Assembly (NCBI GenBank): GCA_965201115.1 | Contig: OZ241745.1 | Coordinates: 930,001-994,000, forward strand | DNA length: 64,000 nucleotides | Reading direction: 5' to 3' | Source: JANQOH01 sp965201115 | GTDB lineage: Bacteria > Pseudomonadota > Alphaproteobacteria > UBA7887 | Part shown: piece after piece, positions 27,762 to 37,331 of the stretch | How the letters are laid out: the number at the start of each line of letters is the position of its first letter | Numbering within the stretch: the first letter of the stretch is position 1 | Notes under the pieces: model-generated | The model's input: the letters and a program-made list of their open reading frames with translations, nothing else | What the model was told of the DNA's origin: nothing | The model's database searches: none | Translations under genes and position numbers: made by a program

Positions 27762-28142
27762 TTACTTGAGTTCGACCGTGGCGCCGACGGCCTCGAGCTT
27801 CTTCTTGAGCTCCTCGGCTTCGTCCCTGGCGACGGCCTCCCTGATCGCCTTGGGCGCCGATTCGACCAGATCCTTCGCCTCCTTCAGGCCGAGGCCGGTC
27901 ATCTGGCGCACTTCCTTGATGACATTGATCTTTTTCTCGCCGAACGAGGCGAGAACGACATCGAACTCGGTCTGCTCCTCGACGGCGGCCTCGGCGGCGT
28001 CGCCGGCGGCCGGAGCGGCCGCGGCGACGACGGGGGCGGCCGCCGACACGCCCCACTTTTCTTCGAGCAGTTTCGACAGTTCCGCCGCCTCGATGACGGT
28101 CAGCGCCGAAAGTTCCTCGGCGATTTTCTCCAGATCGGCCAT
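27762..28142 (-). CDS. rplL: 50S ribosomal protein L7/L12
   Basis: The 126-residue stalk protein has the N-terminal dimerisation segment (MADLEKIAEELSALTV), an alanine-rich hinge and the conserved C-terminal domain (EKKINVIKEVRQMTGLGLK and LVESAPKAI). It binds elongation factors on the ribosome. It follows rplJ on the minus strand with 58 bases between. Part of its sequence is duplicated at 24675-24745. Confidence 0.98.
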   Translation of the reverse strand: MADLEKIAEELSALTVIEAAELSKLLEEKWGVSAAAPVVAAAAPAAGDAAEAAVEEQTEFDVVLASFGEKKINVIKEVRQMTGLGLKEAKDLVESAPKAIREAVARDEAEELKKKLEAVGATVELK

Positions 28143-28200
28143 GACGGTCGTGACTCCTTCGGTTGTCGGTTGTCGCTGCGGGAGGGGAATGCGCGCCGCT

Positions 28201-28725
28201 TTACGCGGCCTCGGCGCGCGCGTCGGCATGGGCCTTGAACACGCGGGCGAGCTGCCCGGCGGGCGCCTGCAGCGCGCCGGCGACGCGGGTCGCCGGCGCG
28301 CTAACGACGCCGACGAGCCGCGCCCGCAGTTCGTCGAGCGAAGGCAGGCTCGCAAGGTTGCGCACGGCGGCCTCGTCGAGCGCGGTCGCGCGCAGCCCGC
28401 CGCCGAGAACGACGATGTGCGGGTTGTCCCTTGCGGCGGCGACAGTCGCCTTCGCGGCGGCGACCGGGTCGTCGTCGGACCAGGCGATGGCGGTCGGTCC
28501 GGCGAACAGTTCCGCCATGTGCGCATAAGGCGTGCCTTCCAGGGCGCGTTTGGCGAGGCTGTTCTTGGTGACGCGGAACGACGCTCCGGCGGCGCGCATG
28601 GCGCGCCGCAGGCGGGTCGCCTCGTCGGCCGCGATTCCCTGGTAATGGGCAACGACGACGGCGCCCGCGCCCTCGAACGTCGCCCGCAGCGTTTCGACAA
28701 GCCGTTTCTTGCCTGCTCGGTCCAC
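28201..28725 (-). CDS. rplJ: 50S ribosomal protein L10
   Basis: The 174-residue protein anchors L7/L12 to the ribosome. I chose the GTG start at 28725 (MDRAGKKRLVETLR), behind a GAGGGG site; longer frames lack family similarity. The block GASFRVTKNSLAKRALEGT is typical. Codons for the C-terminal helix that binds L7/L12 (AGQLARVFKAHAD) are intact. Confidence 0.97.
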   Translation of the reverse strand: MDRAGKKRLVETLRATFEGAGAVVVAHYQGIAADEATRLRRAMRAAGASFRVTKNSLAKRALEGTPYAHMAELFAGPTAIAWSDDDPVAAAKATVAAARDNPHIVVLGGGLRATALDEAAVRNLASLPSLDELRARLVGVVSAPATRVAGALQAPAGQLARVFKAHADARAEAA

Positions 28726-28927
28726 TGTCGCGTTCCCCTCGTGCGCGCCGCGGGCGCGGCGCGGCTGCGCCCGGCGCGGGCGCGGTTGTTGCAACTGTCC
28801 CCGAGGGCCGGGCCGCGAACCGTGCGGCGGTCCTCTGTCTCGGCAGGCCGGATGCGCCGATTAAGCCGCCGCGCGGGCGGCGGCGCCTGCTGTCTCGGAC
28901 AGATCGTGGGCGCGCAATAGCGCGTCT
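28726..28927 (-). promoter_or_regulatory. rplA-rplJ gap, probable L10 leader region
   Basis: The roughly 200 bases between rplA and rplJ contain GC-rich inverted repeats, such as GCCGCCG/CGGCGGC around 28866-28885. This is where the autoregulatory L10-binding leader lies in most bacteria. No coding capacity is seen. I cannot identify the binding site exactly. Confidence 0.4.
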
Positions 28928-29629
28928 TCAGAGGCTGGTCAAGGCCTCCGTCTCGAGTTTGACGCCGACCCCCATCGTCGAGCTGAGCGCGGCGCGCCGG
29001 AGATAGGTTCCCTTGACGCCGGAGGGCTTCGCGCGGTTTATGGCGGCGACGAACGCCTCGATGTTTTCCCGCAGCGCGTCGTCGGCGAAGCTGGCCTTGC
29101 CGACGCCGGCGTGGATCAGGCCGGCGCGTTCGACCCGGAACTCGACCTGGCCGCCCTTGGCCGCCTTTATCGCCCCGGCGACGTCGGCCGCGACCGTTCC
29201 GAGCTTGGGGTTGGGCATCAGCCCGCGGGGGCCGAGTATGCGGCCCAGCCGGCCGACCAGGCGCATCGTGTCGGGCGTTGCGATGCAGCGGTCGAAATCG
29301 ATCTTGCCGCCCTGCACCTGTTCCACGAGGTCGGCGGCGCCGACGATATCGGCGCCGGCGGCGCGCGCTTCGTCCGCCTTGGCGCCGGTCGCGAACACGG
29401 CGACGCGCACGGTCTTGCCCGTCCCGTGGGGCAGGCTCGCCATGCCGCGGACCATTTGGTCGGCGTGGCGCGGGTCGACGCCCAGGCCGAGGGATATTTC
29501 GATGGTTTCGTCGAAGCGGGCGGTGGCGTTTTTCTTCACCATCCGCACGGCGTCGCCGAGGGCGTACTGCGCATCGCGGTCCACCGCCTTGCGCAGGGGG
29601 GCCATGCGTTTTCCGTTGCGCCGCGCCAT
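28928..29629 (-). CDS. rplA: 50S ribosomal protein L1
   Basis: The 233-residue protein has the L1 blocks FDETIEISLGLGVDPRHADQ, GRLGRILGPRGLMPNPKLGT and AGVGKASF. It is the normal length. It is separated from rplK by three bases, indicating one operon. L1 binds 23S rRNA at the exit-side stalk and usually represses its own operon. Confidence 0.98.
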   Translation of the reverse strand: MARRNGKRMAPLRKAVDRDAQYALGDAVRMVKKNATARFDETIEISLGLGVDPRHADQMVRGMASLPHGTGKTVRVAVFATGAKADEARAAGADIVGAADLVEQVQGGKIDFDRCIATPDTMRLVGRLGRILGPRGLMPNPKLGTVAADVAGAIKAAKGGQVEFRVERAGLIHAGVGKASFADDALRENIEAFVAAINRAKPSGVKGTYLRRAALSSTMGVGVKLETEALTSL

Positions 29630-29632
29630 GGG

Positions 29633-30067
29633 TCAGCCCTCCGTCACTTCGATGCCGATCGATCGCGCCGAGCCGGCGAGCATGCGGCACGCGGCCTCGA
29701 CGTCGTCGCAATTGAGGTCGTTCTTCTTGAGTTCGGCAATGTCCCGCAGGGCGCTCATGGTTACGCTGGCGACCGGGTCGGCGCGCCCGGCCTCGCCGGA
29801 GCCCTTTTCCAGCTTCGCCGCCCGCTTGAGCAGGTAGCTGGCGGGCGGCGAGCCGGTCTCGAACGAGAAGCTGCGGTCGGCATAGACCGTGATGACGGTC
29901 GGGATGGGCATGCCGGCTTCGAGCTTCTGCGTGGCGGCGTTGAACGCCTTGCAGAACTCCATGATGTTGAGGCCGCGCTGGCCGAGCGCCGGGCCGATCG
30001 GCGGCGCCGGGCGGGCGTCGCCCGCGGGCACCTGCAGCTTGATGTAGCCGTCGATTTTTTTCGCCAT
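29633..30067 (-). CDS. rplK: 50S ribosomal protein L11
   Basis: The 144-residue protein has the family start MAKKIDGYIKLQVPAGDARP, the block GPALGQRGLNIMEFCKAFN and a C-terminal rRNA-binding domain (SALRDIAELKKNDLN). The ATG at 30067 is chosen over upstream frames because it matches the family start. It forms an operon with rplA. Confidence 0.98.
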   Translation of the reverse strand: MAKKIDGYIKLQVPAGDARPAPPIGPALGQRGLNIMEFCKAFNAATQKLEAGMPIPTVITVYADRSFSFETGSPPASYLLKRAAKLEKGSGEAGRADPVASVTMSALRDIAELKKNDLNCDDVEAACRMLAGSARSIGIEVTEG

Positions 30068-30090
30068 TCGTTTCCCTTTCCGCCGCCCGC

Positions 30091-30636
30091 TCAGAGCTTC
30101 TTGACCTGGGCGTATTCGAGCTCGACCGGGGTCGAGCGGCCGAAGATCGACACGCCGACCTTCAGGCGGGCCTTGTCTTCGTCCACGTCCTCGACCATGC
30201 CGTTGAACGATTCGAACGGGCCGTCGCAGACCTGAACCATCTCGCCGATGTCGAAGGTTATCGACGGCTTCGGGCGCTCGGCGCCTTCCTGCACCTGGCG
30301 GAGTATGCGGTCGGCTTCGGCCTGGGCGATCGGCGTCGGCTTGTCGCGGGGGCCGAGGAAGGCGGTGACCTTGGGCGTGCTCGTGACCAGGTGCTGCGTT
30401 TCCTCGGTCATGGCCATGCGAATCAGCACGTAGCCGGGCAGGAACTTGCGCTCGCTCGACACCTTGCGGCCGCGGCGCATCTCGACCACTTCCTCGGTCG
30501 GCACCACCACCTTGTCGAACATGTGGCTCATGTTCTTGCGGATCGCCCGGTCCGTGACCGACTGCGCGACCTTCTTCTCGAAGCCCGAATAGGTGTGGAC
30601 AATGTACCACCGCTGTTCGGCGGCGCTCCCGGCCAT
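30091..30636 (-). CDS. nusG: transcription termination/antitermination factor NusG
   Basis: The 181-residue protein has an N-terminal NGN domain (RWYIVHTYSGFEKKVA, FLPGYVLIRMAM) and a C-terminal KOW domain (GEMVQVCDGPFESFNGMVEDVD). It couples RNA polymerase to Rho or ribosomes. It is three bases from secE and 23 bases before rplK on the same strand. Confidence 0.98.
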   Translation of the reverse strand: MAGSAAEQRWYIVHTYSGFEKKVAQSVTDRAIRKNMSHMFDKVVVPTEEVVEMRRGRKVSSERKFLPGYVLIRMAMTEETQHLVTSTPKVTAFLGPRDKPTPIAQAEADRILRQVQEGAERPKPSITFDIGEMVQVCDGPFESFNGMVEDVDEDKARLKVGVSIFGRSTPVELEYAQVKKL

Positions 30637-30639
30637 GGG

Positions 30640-30837
30640 TCAGCCCCCCATGCCCAGTATGCCGGTCACGCCCGTGCGTATTACCCAGTCCACGAGCAGG
30701 AAGAACACGGCCAGCAGAAACACCATGATGAAGACCATGATCGTGGTGATCGTGACCTCCTTGCGCGTGGGCCACACGACGCGCGCCATTTCGCGGCGCA
30801 CCTGGCGCACGAATTCGGCCGGAGACGGTCTAGCCAT
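30640..30837 (-). CDS. secE: preprotein translocase subunit SecE
   Basis: The 65-residue single-spanning SecE has the cytoplasmic amphipathic helix with FVRQVRREMARVVWPTRKE, then one transmembrane segment (TIMVFIMVFLLAVFFLLVDWVI). Short alphaproteobacterial SecE proteins look like this. It lies between tRNA-Trp and nusG. Confidence 0.96.
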   Translation of the reverse strand: MARPSPAEFVRQVRREMARVVWPTRKEVTITTIMVFIMVFLLAVFFLLVDWVIRTGVTGILGMGG

Positions 30838-30907
30838 GACAGACGACCTCGTAACGATACGTTATACGTTGGGGCGGAACGGGCCGCGCCGGGCGCGGCG
30901 CGCGGGC

Positions 30908-30983
30908 TGGCAGGAGTGGAGGGGCTCGAACCCCCAACCCCCGGTTTTGGAGACCGGTGCTCTACCGATTGAGCTACACTCCT
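30908..30983 (-). tRNA. tRNA-Trp (CCA)
   Basis: The minus strand folds as a 76-base tRNA with acceptor AGGAGTG, anticodon CCA in the loop CTCCAAA, T-loop TTCGAGC and an encoded 3' CCA at 30908-30910. It sits between tuf and secE, the usual place in proteobacteria. Confidence 0.97.
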
Positions 30984-31031
30984 GCGCGGCGCCGGGCATG
31001 GTAGCGCCGAACGGCGGCGGGCGCTACCCGG

Positions 31032-32225
<1,194 letters not shown>

Positions 32226-32259
32226 CGTCTTCCGTCCCTGTCGGTGTCGTGTCGTGGGC

Positions 32260-32333
32260 TGGAGCGGGCGATGGGAATCGAACCCACATAACCAGCTTGG
32301 AAGGCTGGGGCTCTGCCATTGAGCTACGCCCGC
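32260..32333 (-). tRNA. tRNA-Gly (TCC)
   Basis: The minus strand gives acceptor GCGGGCG paired with CGCCCGC, anticodon TCC in CTTCCAA, T-loop TTCGATT and encoded CCA. It is 34 bases upstream of tuf. Confidence 0.97.
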
Positions 32334-32370
32334 GCCCCGTCGTTGCGGCGGCCGCCCCGCGCGCGGCGCG

Positions 32371-32457
32371 TGGTGGAGGGGGCAGGATTCGAACCTGCGT
32401 AGACATTACGTCGGCAGATTTACAGTCTGCTGCCTTTAGCCGCTCGGCCACCCCTCC
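32371..32457 (-). tRNA. tRNA-Tyr (GTA)
   Basis: The minus strand gives acceptor GGAGGGG, anticodon GTA in the loop CTGTAAA, a long variable arm and encoded CCA at 32371-32373. It is the first gene of the tRNA-Tyr, tRNA-Gly, tuf transcript. Confidence 0.97.
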
Positions 32458-32495
32458 GCGCCGGCGCGCGTGCGGCGCGCCGAAGGCGGATGGCG

Positions 32496-32523
32496 AATAT
32501 CGGCATTCCGCGCGCCATGTCAA
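32496..32523 (-). promoter_or_regulatory. strong sigma-70-type promoter for tRNA-Tyr/tRNA-Gly/tuf
   Basis: On the minus strand a perfect -35 TTGACA (complement of 32518-32523) is followed after 16 bases by GATATT (complement of 32496-32501), a four-of-six -10 match. It lies about 40 bases upstream of tRNA-Tyr. Confidence 0.65.
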
Positions 32524-32602
32524 CCCGAATTTTCGCCGCCCGCCGCTCCGCGCGGGGCGGGCCGCGTTGCCGCCGGCCCCGGGGCCGGCGTAGTATCGAC
32601 GC

Positions 32603-33379
32603 ATGGCCGGTCGCAAGCGGTCCGCGCCGCGCGCCGCGGCGGGCGCGTATTGGCTCTACGGCGTGCATCCGCTGCGCGCCGCGCTCGCCAACCCCGCGCG
32701 GCGCCTCCACCGCGTTCTGGTCACGGAGCGGGCGCGGCGGCGGCTTCCCGCGCTGCCCGAACGGACCGAGGAAGTCGCGGCGCGCGCGATCGGCGCGCTG
32801 CTGCCGCCGGACGCCGCGCATCAGGGGTGCGCCGCGCTGGCGGCGCCGTTGGCGCCGCCCGACCTGTCCATCGCCGAACGGGCGCCCCGCGCGGCGCCCA
32901 TCGTCGCGCTCGACCGGGTGGAGGATCCGCGCAACGTTGGGGCGATTCTGCGTTCGGCGGCGGCGTTCGGCGCGGCGGCCGTGATCGCGACCCGCCGCGG
33001 CGCGCCGGCGGAAAGCGGCGCGCTCGCCAAGGCCGCGGCGGGCGGCCTCGACGCCGCGCCCTTCGTGCGCGTGGGCAACCTCGCGCGCACGCTGGCGCGG
33101 CTCGCCGATTCCGGCTGGCGGGTGGTGGGGCTCGACGCCGCCGCGCCGGCGCCGCTGAGCGAAGCGCGCCTGCCCGACCGCACCGCGCTGGTGCTCGGCG
33201 CCGAGGGCTCGGGCCTGCGCCGGCTGACGCGCGAAGCCTGCCACGAATGCGTGTCCTTGCCGCTGCCGGGGCCTGTCGGTAGTCTTAACGTGTCGAACGC
33301 ATGCGCCATCGCGCTGTATGTGGCGGCGCGGGCGGCCGAGCGCCGGCGTAGCTCAACCGGAAGAGCAACCGCCTTGTAA
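32603..33379 (+). CDS. rlmB: 23S rRNA 2'-O-methyltransferase RlmB-like (SpoU/TrmH family)
   Basis: The 258-residue SPOUT methyltransferase has an N-terminal substrate-binding domain (YWLYGVHPLRAALANP) and the knotted domain: LDRVEDPRNVGAILRSAAAFG, LVLGAEGSGLRRLTREAC and GSLNVSNACAIALYVA. It is expected to methylate a guanosine in 23S rRNA. Its last 12 codons and stop (TAA at 33377) lie within tRNA-Thr, so the tRNA gene supplies the C terminus RRSSTGRATAL. Confidence 0.9.
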   Translation: MAGRKRSAPRAAAGAYWLYGVHPLRAALANPARRLHRVLVTERARRRLPALPERTEEVAARAIGALLPPDAAHQGCAALAAPLAPPDLSIAERAPRAAPIVALDRVEDPRNVGAILRSAAAFGAAAVIATRRGAPAESGALAKAAAGGLDAAPFVRVGNLARTLARLADSGWRVVGLDAAAPAPLSEARLPDRTALVLGAEGSGLRRLTREACHECVSLPLPGPVGSLNVSNACAIALYVAARAAERRRSSTGRATAL

Positions 33380-33417
33380 GCGGTAGGTTGCGGGTTCGAT
33401 TCCTGCCGCCGGCGCCA
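33342..33417 (+). tRNA. tRNA-Thr (TGT)
   Basis: It is a 76-base tRNA with acceptor GCCGGCG/CGCCGGC, anticodon TGT in CTTGTAA, T-loop TTCGATT and encoded CCA at 33415-33417. It overlaps the 3' end of rlmB by 38 bases. Confidence 0.97.
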
Positions 33418-33458
33418 GCCGACCGCCGCCGAATCGCGCGCTTGCGCTTGTCGCGTTC

Positions 33459-34133
33459 CTACCGGGCCGCCGGCAGGCGGGCGTCGGGCGCGCGAAGATA
33501 GAGCGGCGCGGGCGGCGCGCGCCGGGGCGCGCGACCGAGCGCCAGGCGCGCGGCGTCGGCCGCATCGGGCAGGCCGTCGCCGGGCGCGACCGCGGCGCGC
33601 GCGCCGATGAGTGCCGCCACCCGCGCGGCCGCATCGCCGGCCACCGCAACCGGCCCCCCGGGCGCGAGCGCGGCGGCGGCGGCGGCGCTCATGGCGGCGG
33701 GAGGCGGCCCGTCCGGGAAGCGCTGCGCATAGACCTGCCCGCGGCGCGCCTCCGCCGCGACAACGACCGGACGCCCGGCCGCGAACGCCTCCGCGCCCGC
33801 GGCCAGCGCCTCGAGCGACGACAGGCCGACCAGCGGCCGCGCGCACGCAAGCGCAAGGCCGCAAGCCGCCGCCAGCCCGATGCGCACGCCGGCGAAGGTT
33901 CCGGGGCCGCGGGTCGCGGCGATCGCGTCGAGCTCGGCGCAATCGATTCGCGCTTCCTCCAGCACGGCGGCGACCATGGGTACGAGCGATTCGGCGTGGC
34001 CGCGCAAACGGAGCTCGCGGCGCCGGGCGGCGATGCCTCCGTTCGCCCACACCGCCGCCGAACAGGCCGCCATCGTCGAATCGAGGGCCAGGACTGTCGC
34101 GAGCGGCGCCTTTCGATCATAGTCGCCGACCAT
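33459..34133 (-). CDS. tsaB: tRNA t6A biosynthesis protein TsaB
   Basis: The 224-residue inactive-kinase-fold partner of TsaD works in threonylcarbamoyladenosine synthesis. The first strand VLALDSTMAACSAAV and the block TRGPGTFAGVRIGLAAACGLA are diagnostic. The ATG at 34133 is the only usable start before the conserved first strand, and it overlaps the oppositely directed ddpX start codon. Confidence 0.92.
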   Translation of the reverse strand: MVGDYDRKAPLATVLALDSTMAACSAAVWANGGIAARRRELRLRGHAESLVPMVAAVLEEARIDCAELDAIAATRGPGTFAGVRIGLAAACGLALACARPLVGLSSLEALAAGAEAFAAGRPVVVAAEARRGQVYAQRFPDGPPPAAMSAAAAAALAPGGPVAVAGDAAARVAALIGARAAVAPGDGLPDAADAARLALGRAPRRAPPAPLYLRAPDARLPAAR

Positions 34134-34710
34134 GCTCCTGGTTCCCGTTTCCGCCGAATCGCACGGCGTCGAGTTGGCGCTGGCCTATGCGGGCCCCGAT
34201 AATTTTACCGGCGCGCCGGTCTATGGCCGCGCGGCGTGCTTTCTGCGCCCCGAGGCCGCGGCGGCGCTGGCGCGCGCGGCGGAGGGCGCCGCGGATCTCG
34301 GCCTGAAACTGCGCGTTTTCGACGCCTTTCGGCCCGCCGAGGCGCAATGGGTCTTGTGGCGGCATACGCCGAACCCCGAGTTCCTGGCCGACCCGCGCCG
34401 CGGCTCGCCGCATTCGCGCGGCGCCGCCGTGGATCTCACGCTGACCGGCGAGGCGGGCCGGGCGCTGGACATGGGCACGGGGTTCGACGATTTCACCCCG
34501 CGCGCGCATCACGGCGCTCGCGGCGTGAGCGCCGCGGCGCGGCGCAACCGCCTGCTGCTGCTCGGCCTGATGACCGAGGCGGGATGGGATTTCTACCGCA
34601 ATGAGTGGTGGCACTATCAGTTGTTCGATTCGCGGCGCTACCCGCTGCTGAGCGACCGCGCGGCGGCGACCCGGCTGATGCCCGGCGCGGCGGGGCGGCG
34701 CCGCGGCTAG
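34132..34710 (+). CDS. ddpX: D-alanyl-D-alanine dipeptidase (VanX/DdpX family)
   Basis: The 192-residue zinc dipeptidase has active-site blocks SPHSRGAAVDLTL and NEWWHYQ and the preceding FDAFRPAEAQW. It hydrolyses D-Ala-D-Ala, probably for cell-wall turnover. No signal peptide is obvious. The start codon overlaps that of tsaB on the other strand and the stop codon overlaps that of the rutE-like gene, so it is packed tightly at both ends. Confidence 0.93.
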   Translation: MLLVPVSAESHGVELALAYAGPDNFTGAPVYGRAACFLRPEAAAALARAAEGAADLGLKLRVFDAFRPAEAQWVLWRHTPNPEFLADPRRGSPHSRGAAVDLTLTGEAGRALDMGTGFDDFTPRAHHGARGVSAAARRNRLLLLGLMTEAGWDFYRNEWWHYQLFDSRRYPLLSDRAAATRLMPGAAGRRRG

Positions 34711-35300
34711 AGTATCCGGCAGGCTTCGTCGAACGCCAGGCGTGGGTTGCGCGGAAAGAGCTTCGACGCGTCGCCGCGCCCGAAATTGCACAGGAAGTTC
34801 GAGCGCCAGCTTGTGCCGGCGAAAAACGCCTCATCGACCCCGGCGTTGTCGAACCCCGACATCGGGCCGCAATCGAAGCCGAGCGCGCGCGCCGCGACGA
34901 TGAAATACGCGCCCTGAAGCGAGCCGTTGCGCAGCGCCGTGGCGCGGACATGCTCGTCCTTGCCGGCGAACCACGACCGCGCCGCGGGATCGTGCGGGAA
35001 GAGCTTGTCCAGCTGTTCGTAGAACTCGAGATCGTGGGCGACGATGACGCACATCGGCGCGGCCATGGTCTTGCGGCGGTTGCCTTCGGAGAGGTGCGGC
35101 GCAAGCCGGCGCCGCGCCTCGGCGCCGCGCAGGAAAACGAATCGGGCCGGCGACGAATTCGCCGTCGTCGGGCCGAACTTCATGACCTCGAAGATCGCGC
35201 GTATGTCGTCGCCGCTCACCGGTTCGTTGAGCCATTCGTTATGCGTCCGCGCATCGCGAAAGATAATGTCGAGCGCCCGTTCGTCGAGAATGCCGTCCAC
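34707..35300 (-). CDS. RutE/HadB-like nitroreductase-family oxidoreductase
   Basis: The 197-residue FMN-dependent oxidoreductase resembles malonic semialdehyde reductase RutE: DIIFRDARTHNEWL, FGPTTANSSPARFVFL and SGFDNAGVDEAFF. I chose the GTG at 35300 because GGGAGG precedes it by six bases and it aligns with RutE starts; an ATG at 35354 gives 18 extra residues without similarity. No other rut genes are near, so a pyrimidine role is only one option. Confidence 0.85.
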   Translation of the reverse strand: MDGILDERALDIIFRDARTHNEWLNEPVSGDDIRAIFEVMKFGPTTANSSPARFVFLRGAEARRRLAPHLSEGNRRKTMAAPMCVIVAHDLEFYEQLDKLFPHDPAARSWFAGKDEHVRATALRNGSLQGAYFIVAARALGFDCGPMSGFDNAGVDEAFFAGTSWRSNFLCNFGRGDASKLFPRNPRLAFDEACRIL

Positions 35301-35527
35301 CGCCGCCTCCCTGGGCCGCCGTCGTTGCCCTTGCCGCCCGTAACGGTCCGCCATGCGCGGGGCGGCGTCAAGGCAATGCCGATCCGTCGCGGCTTCGCAG
35401 GGGCGGCGCCCGGTAGCCGTGCGCCGGATCGCACGACGGCGCCCGAATCGGCGTCGCCGGACAGCGCGCACGCCGAGGGGCCGCCGTCGCGCCCCTCGGC
35501 CGGCCCGAGGACCGGCGCCGCCGGGGT

Positions 35528-36406
35528 TTACGTATCGGCGGCTTCCCCGGCAAGGCGGAGGAGGTATTGGCCGTAACCGCTCTTCTCCTGGGCGCGGCCC
35601 AGGGCGGAGAGCGCGCCGCGGTCGATCCAGCCATTCAGAAACGCGATTTCCTCGGGCACGGCGATGCGTTCGTTCTGGCGTTTCTCCAGCGTGCGGACGA
35701 ATCCCGCGGCGTCGAGCAGGCTGTCGTGCGTTCCGGTGTCGAACCACGCGAGCCCGCGCCCCAAGCGCTCCACGCGGAGCGCGCCGCGGCGCAGATAGGC
35801 TTCGTTGATGCTGGTGATTTCGAGTTCGCCGCGCGCGCTCGGGCGGACGGTTTCGGCGATGCCGACAACATCGGCGTCGTAAAAATAGAGGCCGGTCACG
35901 GCCCAGTGCGAGCGCGGGCGGGCGGGTTTTTCCTCGATGGACGTGGCGCGCCCTTCCGAATCGAAAGCCACCACCCCGTAGCGCTGCGGGTCCGGCACGC
36001 GGTAGCCGAACACGGTCGCGCCGGCGGTTCGCGCGGCGGCGGCGCGCAGCGCCGCTGTAAGGCCGTGGCCATGGAAGATATTGTCGCCGAGGGCGAGCGC
36101 GCACGGCTCGCCGGCGATGAACGCCTTGCCGATGAGGAAGGCTTGCGCAAGTCCTTCCGGGCGCGGCTGGACGGCGTGACGGATCGAGAGCCCCCACCGC
36201 GCGCCGTCGCCGAGCAATTCGCGAAACGCGGGGCCGTGGCGCGGCGCGGAGATGACGAGTATCTCGCGGATTCCCGCCAGCATCAGCGCGCTCAACGGGT
36301 AATAGACCATCGGCTTGTCGTAGATGGGCAGGAGCTGCTTGCTCACCGCGCCGGTGACGGGGTAGAGCCGCGTGCCGTCGCCGCCCGCGAGGACGATGCC
36401 TTTCAT
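35528..36406 (-). CDS. rmlA: glucose-1-phosphate thymidylyltransferase
   Basis: RmlA makes dTDP-glucose, the first step to dTDP-rhamnose. The 292-residue protein starts MKGIVLAGGDGTRLYPVT and has QLLPIYDKPMVYYPLS, ALGDNIFHG and WFDTGTHDSLL. The start at 36406 matches the family. It lies downstream of rmlD on the same strand. rmlB and rmlC are not seen in the window. Confidence 0.96.
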   Translation of the reverse strand: MKGIVLAGGDGTRLYPVTGAVSKQLLPIYDKPMVYYPLSALMLAGIREILVISAPRHGPAFRELLGDGARWGLSIRHAVQPRPEGLAQAFLIGKAFIAGEPCALALGDNIFHGHGLTAALRAAAARTAGATVFGYRVPDPQRYGVVAFDSEGRATSIEEKPARPRSHWAVTGLYFYDADVVGIAETVRPSARGELEITSINEAYLRRGALRVERLGRGLAWFDTGTHDSLLDAAGFVRTLEKRQNERIAVPEEIAFLNGWIDRGALSALGRAQEKSGYGQYLLRLAGEAADT

Positions 36407-36452
36407 CGGGGACGCGCCCGCGGGGCGCCGGCGACCCCGGTTCGGATAGCGG

Positions 36453-37331
36453 TCATCGGATATGGCCCTTGGCGCGGAGGTAGCGATCGAGGGCGTCTTG
36501 CCAAGGCGGCATGGCGCCCAGGGCGGAGGCGAGTTTGGCGTTGTCGAGCGCGCTGTAGCGGGGGCGCGCGGCGCGTGTCGGGTAGTCCGCGCTCGCGCAC
36601 GGGGCGACCTCGGCGGCGACGCCGGCGCGGCGGACGATCGCGCGCGCGAACTCGTACCAGGTCGCGGCGCCGGAGTTGACCGCGTGATACACGCCGGGCG
36701 GGCAGCCTTCGGCAAGGATTCGCAGGATAACGCGCGCGATGTCGGCGGTGGCGGTGGGCGACATGGTCTGATCGGCGACGACGCGCAGCGCGCCCTTCTC
36801 GCGCCCCGCCCGGATCATGGTCTCGACGAAATTGCCGCCCTTGCCGCTGGAGCCGGCGACGCCGAACAGCGACGCAACGCGCAGCACGACGACGTCTTCG
36901 CATTCCAGCAAGGCCAGTGTCTCGCCGAGGGCCTTCGACGCGCCATAGACGTTGACGGGGGCGGCCGCGTCGTCCTCGGCCAGTGGCGCCGCGCGCGCGG
37001 CGTCGCCGCCGAACACATAGTCGGTGCTTACGTGAACCAGCCGCGCCCCCTTCGCCGCGCAAACCCGCGCCATGGCCTGGACCGCATGCGCGTTGACCGC
37101 AACGGCGAGGGCGGCGTTGTCCTCCGCCTCGTCGGTCCTGTGGTAGCCCGTGCAATTGACGAGGGCCTCGAAATCCATTGCGCCCAGCGTGCGCTCGACC
37201 GCCTCGGGCGCGGAAACGTCGAGCGCGGCGCGATCCAGCGGGATCGGTTCGACCGCGTTCGGCGCGTCTTTGCGCGCGCGGCGCACGTCGTGGCCGAGCT
37301 GGCCGTTCGGCCCCAGGAGCAGCGCCTTCAT
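36453..37331 (-). CDS. rmlD: dTDP-4-dehydrorhamnose reductase
   Basis: RmlD performs the last step of dTDP-L-rhamnose synthesis. The 292-residue SDR has GPNGQLGHDV (cofactor loop), VHVSTDYVFGGD, the catalytic YGASK (Tyr-x3-Lys) and LRVASLFG. Its start codon overlaps the stop of the upstream epimerase gene (ATGA), and rmlA follows 46 bases later, so the three form an operon. Confidence 0.95.
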   Translation of the reverse strand: MKALLLGPNGQLGHDVRRARKDAPNAVEPIPLDRAALDVSAPEAVERTLGAMDFEALVNCTGYHRTDEAEDNAALAVAVNAHAVQAMARVCAAKGARLVHVSTDYVFGGDAARAAPLAEDDAAAPVNVYGASKALGETLALLECEDVVVLRVASLFGVAGSSGKGGNFVETMIRAGREKGALRVVADQTMSPTATADIARVILRILAEGCPPGVYHAVNSGAATWYEFARAIVRRAGVAAEVAPCASADYPTRAARPRYSALDNAKLASALGAMPPWQDALDRYLRAKGHIR

